Shown here: positions 20,796 to 23,508 of the stretch, piece after piece
Layout: each line of letters begins with the position of its first letter
How positions within the stretch are numbered: the stretch's first letter is position 1
NCBI GenBank assembly: GCA_002396205.1
Contig: DGXB01000111.1
Span: 1 to 23,508, forward strand
Reading direction: 5' to 3'
DNA from: Bacteroidales bacterium UBA4243
Lineage (GTDB): Bacteria > Bacteroidota > Bacteroidia > Bacteroidales > F082
Length of the DNA stretch: 23,508 nucleotides
The notes under the pieces: model-generated
What the model was told of the DNA's origin: nothing
What the model saw: the letters and a program-made list of their open reading frames with translations, nothing else
Database searches by the model: none
Program-made: the position numbers and the translations under genes

Positions 20796-22502
20796 ATGAA
20801 GAAAACCATTTTTATGATTACGCTGGCTTTGGCTTGTATGTTTGCGCAAGCCCAAGTCATCGACCCGCTTTTGCAGGAAGAGATGAACCGCCGCAGCGAC
20901 AGCGAGATGATTGAAATCACCGTTTTGATGAAATCACGCTGCGACAGGAACATGTTGAACCAACGCGCCTCGGCTTTGCCCACTCGCGCCGAACGTCGGG
21001 CGTTTGTCGTCGACGAACTGAAGCGCTTCACCGAAGCATCGCAACGCGACTTGAAGTTGGCTCTTGCCGAAATGGAGCAAAAGGGCGAAGTCACGGCACC
21101 GCGCACCCTTTGGATGTCGAACAGCCTTTATTTTTCGGCTACGAAAGAAACCATTTTGGCTTTGTCCAAGCGCGACGACATTGCCCACATCGGCTACAAC
21201 ATCGAGCGGAAATGGATTGATGACGACGAAAAGCCTACATCAGCCAACGAAACCCGAGAAATAACGCCCAACATATTGAAAATCAATGCCGACAAAGTTT
21301 GGGAACTGGGCTTCACAGGCCAAGGCATCGTGGTCTCAGTCATTGATGCAGGTGTCAACTACAACCACCTTGATCTTGCCGACCACCTTTGGGACGGCGG
21401 CGAGACATTCCCTCATCACGGCTACGACGTGCGCAATGACGATGACGACCCGATGGACGACATGGGCCACGGCACGCACTGTGCTGGTACCGTGGCTGGC
21501 GACGGCACGGCAGGCTCGCAAACCGGTGTGGCCCCCGATGCGCAAATCATGTGCATCAAGAGCGTGAACGCCGACGGAACAGGCGGCGCCGTGAAGTTGG
21601 CCGAAGGCATGGAGTGGTCGGTGGAGCATGGCTGCGACATTATCAGCATGTCGATGGGCTTGGTGCATCCGAGCGTCACCGAAAGGGAGCTTTTCCGCCG
21701 CACCTGCGTTTCCATTTTGGACGCTGGCGTGTCGAGTTTCATTTGCGCTGGCAACGAAGGCTTTGCCCTGGACCAATACCCTATTCCCCAGAACGTGCGC
21801 ATCCCCGGCAGCTGCCCTCCGCCTTATTTAGACCCCGATCAAATGGCCAATCCCGGTGAGTTGAGCAGTGCCATCGTGGTTGGGTCGGTCGACGACAACG
21901 ACCAAGCTTCGTTCTTCACCGCCAACGGTCCATGCACATGGCAGGACACCGAATTTGGCGACTACGCCTACAATCCTGGCATCGGCCTCATCCGTCCCGA
22001 CGTGTGCGCTCCTGGTGAGAGTGTCAAGTCGTTAGACTACCTCTCCAACTCAGGCTACAAGTCGATGACTGGTACCTCTCAAGCAACGCCTTGCGTGGCA
22101 GGCATCGCCGCCTTGATGCTCAGCAAGAACCCTGAGTTGTCGCCCGCTGACATTTGCCGCATCCTTGAAGAGACCTCGGTGAAACTCACGCCCACAAAGA
22201 GCAACCTCACGGGCGTTGGGCGCGTGGATGCGTTGGCTGCTATCGAAGCCGTGGAGGCCTATGATGGGTTGGATGAAAGCAACGTCAAGGCCATCATTTA
22301 CCCGAATCCTGCAAAGGAAGTGGTGAATATCGAATGTGAAGGTATGACGAATGTCAAGGTCTTTTCGATGGATGGCAAGTTGTTGAAAGCCCTTGGCGTG
22401 AATGGGACGCAATGCCATATCGATGATTTGGAGAGCGGAATCTATTTCATTATGGTTGAAACAGTTAAAGGTTCTTCAATTAAGAAGATAGTGAAGCTAT
22501 AA
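20796..22502 (+). CDS. T9SS-exported S8 subtilase, type 2 of pair B
   Basis: 568 residues. It has a signal peptide (to about FAQAQ, residue 20) and a propeptide with VIDPLLQEEMNRRSDSEMIE. The triad is D184 in VIDAGVNYNHLD, H225 in GHGTHCAG and S428 in TGTSQATP. Asn is in CAGNEGF. The T9SS sorting domain starts near residue 495 (IIYPNPAKEVV, then GMTNVKVFSMDGKLL). It is closest by eye to the subtilase at 13453: both have DKVWELG, DHLWDGGE, GDGTAGSxTGVAP and NVRxPxSCPPPYLDPDQ. It is the last gene of the second pair, and a strong terminator follows at 22524. Confidence 0.92.
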   Translation: MKKTIFMITLALACMFAQAQVIDPLLQEEMNRRSDSEMIEITVLMKSRCDRNMLNQRASALPTRAERRAFVVDELKRFTEASQRDLKLALAEMEQKGEVTAPRTLWMSNSLYFSATKETILALSKRDDIAHIGYNIERKWIDDDEKPTSANETREITPNILKINADKVWELGFTGQGIVVSVIDAGVNYNHLDLADHLWDGGETFPHHGYDVRNDDDDPMDDMGHGTHCAGTVAGDGTAGSQTGVAPDAQIMCIKSVNADGTGGAVKLAEGMEWSVEHGCDIISMSMGLVHPSVTERELFRRTCVSILDAGVSSFICAGNEGFALDQYPIPQNVRIPGSCPPPYLDPDQMANPGELSSAIVVGSVDDNDQASFFTANGPCTWQDTEFGDYAYNPGIGLIRPDVCAPGESVKSLDYLSNSGYKSMTGTSQATPCVAGIAALMLSKNPELSPADICRILEETSVKLTPTKSNLTGVGRVDALAAIEAVEAYDGLDESNVKAIIYPNPAKEVVNIECEGMTNVKVFSMDGKLLKALGVNGTQCHIDDLESGIYFIMVETVKGSSIKKIVKL

Positions 22503-22523
22503 CTCGAAGATCCTGTTTGATAT

Positions 22524-22560
22524 CACGGTGCGTCTCAGTGTGAGGTGCACCGTGTTTTTT
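22524..22560 (+). terminator. Rho-independent terminator of the second subtilase pair
   Basis: CACGGTGC (22524-22531) pairs with GCACCGTG (22547-22554). Inside, CTCA pairs with TGAG around a GTG loop. A T run follows from 22555. Confidence 0.88.
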
Positions 22561-22589
22561 TGTTGTTTTCAAACAATTTCCTACCTTTG
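22559..22589 (+). promoter_or_regulatory. Promoter of the second POT transporter
   Basis: TTTG at 22559-22562, 19 bp, then TACCTTTG at 22582-22589. This is the best -33/-7 pair in the window, overlapping the T tract of the preceding terminator. The ATG is 25 bp downstream. Confidence 0.75.
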
Positions 22590-22614
22590 CGGCAAATAAC
22601 AAAAACTATCAACT

Positions 22615-23508
22615 ATGTTCAAAGGTCATCCCAAAGGGCTTTACGCCCTCGCATTGGCCAACACGGGCGAACGCTTCGGCTACTACACCATGTTGGCAAT
22701 CTTCGTGCTTTTCCTGCAAGCCAAGTTCGGCTACAACGAGGCGCAGGCGGGCAACATCTACGGCATCTTCCTAGGATGCGTCTATTTCATGCCGCTCATC
22801 GGCGGCATGCTGGCCGACCGTTTCGGCTATGGCAAGATGGTGAAGTCGGGCATCGTGGTGATGTTTCTCGGCTACCTGCTGCTGGCGGTACCTATGGCAA
22901 CGGCCACAGCCAAAGTAACCATGTTTTCGGCCTTGGCGCTCATCGCCATCGGCACGGGCCTTTTCAAAGGCAACCTGCAAGTGATGGTGGGCAACCTCTA
23001 CGATGAAGCCAAATACAGCGCTTTCCGCGACAACGGCTTCAGCCTGTTCTACATGGCCATCAACATCGGATCGATGTTTGCGCCCATCACGGCTACCAAA
23101 GTCACGGATTTGTTCCTCGGAAAGGCGGGCTTCAGCTATGTGCCGCAAATCCCCTCGTTGGCGCACCAGTATTTGGACGGCACCATCACACCCGAAGCGC
23201 TCTCCAAGTTCGAGGCCTTGGCGGTGCAACAGGGTGGCGACATCACCAACCTCGCTGGCTTTGCCAACAACTACATCGATGCCTTGTCAGGAGCCTATAA
23301 CTACGGTTTCGGTGTGGCCTGCCTCTCGCTGATTCTCTCGATGGCGATTTACCTGAGCTGCCGCAAGTGGTTCCAACACGCCGATGTCAACGCAAAGCAG
23401 GCCAAGACGATGGAGCATACTACGGTCCACGTCGAGGAACTCTCGAAGGAGCAGACCCGCGAACGCATCACGGCTTTGGTGATGGTCTTCGCCGTGGTCA
23501 TCTTCTTC
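22615..23508 (+). CDS. POT/PTR family peptide transporter, second copy (partial, 3' end beyond window)
   Basis: 298 codons are visible, open to the window edge. It begins MFKGHPKGL without the extra N-terminal helix of the 1342 gene. Signature segments are NTGERFGYY at 16-24, GGMLADRFGYGKM near 63, GTGLFKGNLQVMVGNLYDE near 113, and FYMAINIGSMFAP near 145. It is predicted to be a proton-coupled peptide importer of the inner membrane. As in the first copy, the first Glu of the ExxER motif is Asn (N16, E19, R20). It lies directly downstream of the second subtilase pair but has its own promoter, so it is a separate transcription unit. Uptake of peptides released by the proteases is a reasonable inference. 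Confidence 0.9.
   Translation, partial: MFKGHPKGLYALALANTGERFGYYTMLAIFVLFLQAKFGYNEAQAGNIYGIFLGCVYFMPLIGGMLADRFGYGKMVKSGIVVMFLGYLLLAVPMATATAKVTMFSALALIAIGTGLFKGNLQVMVGNLYDEAKYSAFRDNGFSLFYMAINIGSMFAPITATKVTDLFLGKAGFSYVPQIPSLAHQYLDGTITPEALSKFEALAVQQGGDITNLAGFANNYIDALSGAYNYGFGVACLSLILSMAIYLSCRKWFQHADVNAKQAKTMEHTTVHVEELSKEQTRERITALVMVFAVVIFF

Overview
The window reads as chromosomal DNA of a Bacteroidota (Bacteroidales-like) bacterium. The evidence is the recurrent -7 promoter box TAnnTTTG, several proteins ending in a type IX secretion (T9SS) type A sorting domain with a YPNP start, SPII lipoproteins, a DUF2490 outer-membrane barrel, and GC-rich short palindromes typical of that phylum. Genus and species cannot be named from this sequence alone.

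Layout. (1) 1-1083, minus strand: 5' part of valS (valine-tRNA ligase), cut by the window edge. A complete DUF559 endonuclease-like domain sits in frame inside the editing-domain region, bounded by two 7+3+7 GC-rich palindromes. This is the most striking feature of the window. (2) 1342-3024: a POT/PTR peptide transporter, followed by a perfect 28-bp palindrome and a strong terminator. (3) 3.1-9.5 kb: an accessory stretch with small hypothetical genes, a lipoprotein, a long possibly structured leader, an AT-rich Mrr-like PD-(D/E)XK nuclease gene, gene relics, an AlbA_2/HATPase regulator flanked by about 85-bp direct repeats, and a WYL regulator whose first 37 bp also occur as a relic 2 kb upstream. 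(4) 9.7-15.2 kb: a likely three-gene operon of an Omp28-like T9SS protein and two S8 subtilases. (5) 15.3-18.8 kb: a NifX-like protein with degraded sequence on both sides, a Cthe_2159-like beta-helix lipoprotein and a DUF2490 barrel. (6) 18.8-22.5 kb: a second pair of S8 subtilases, ended by a strong hairpin terminator. (7) 22615-end: a second POT transporter, truncated by the window.

How it may work together. Four secreted subtilases with intact catalytic triads (two tandem pairs that look like one duplicated two-gene unit) lie between two POT-family peptide transporters. A plausible reading is extracellular or cell-surface protein digestion by T9SS-exported proteases followed by peptide uptake. 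The 4.6-9.5 kb section has the look of a defence or mobile island (nuclease, AlbA_2 and WYL regulators, relics, direct repeats), but no complete known defence system can be recognised.
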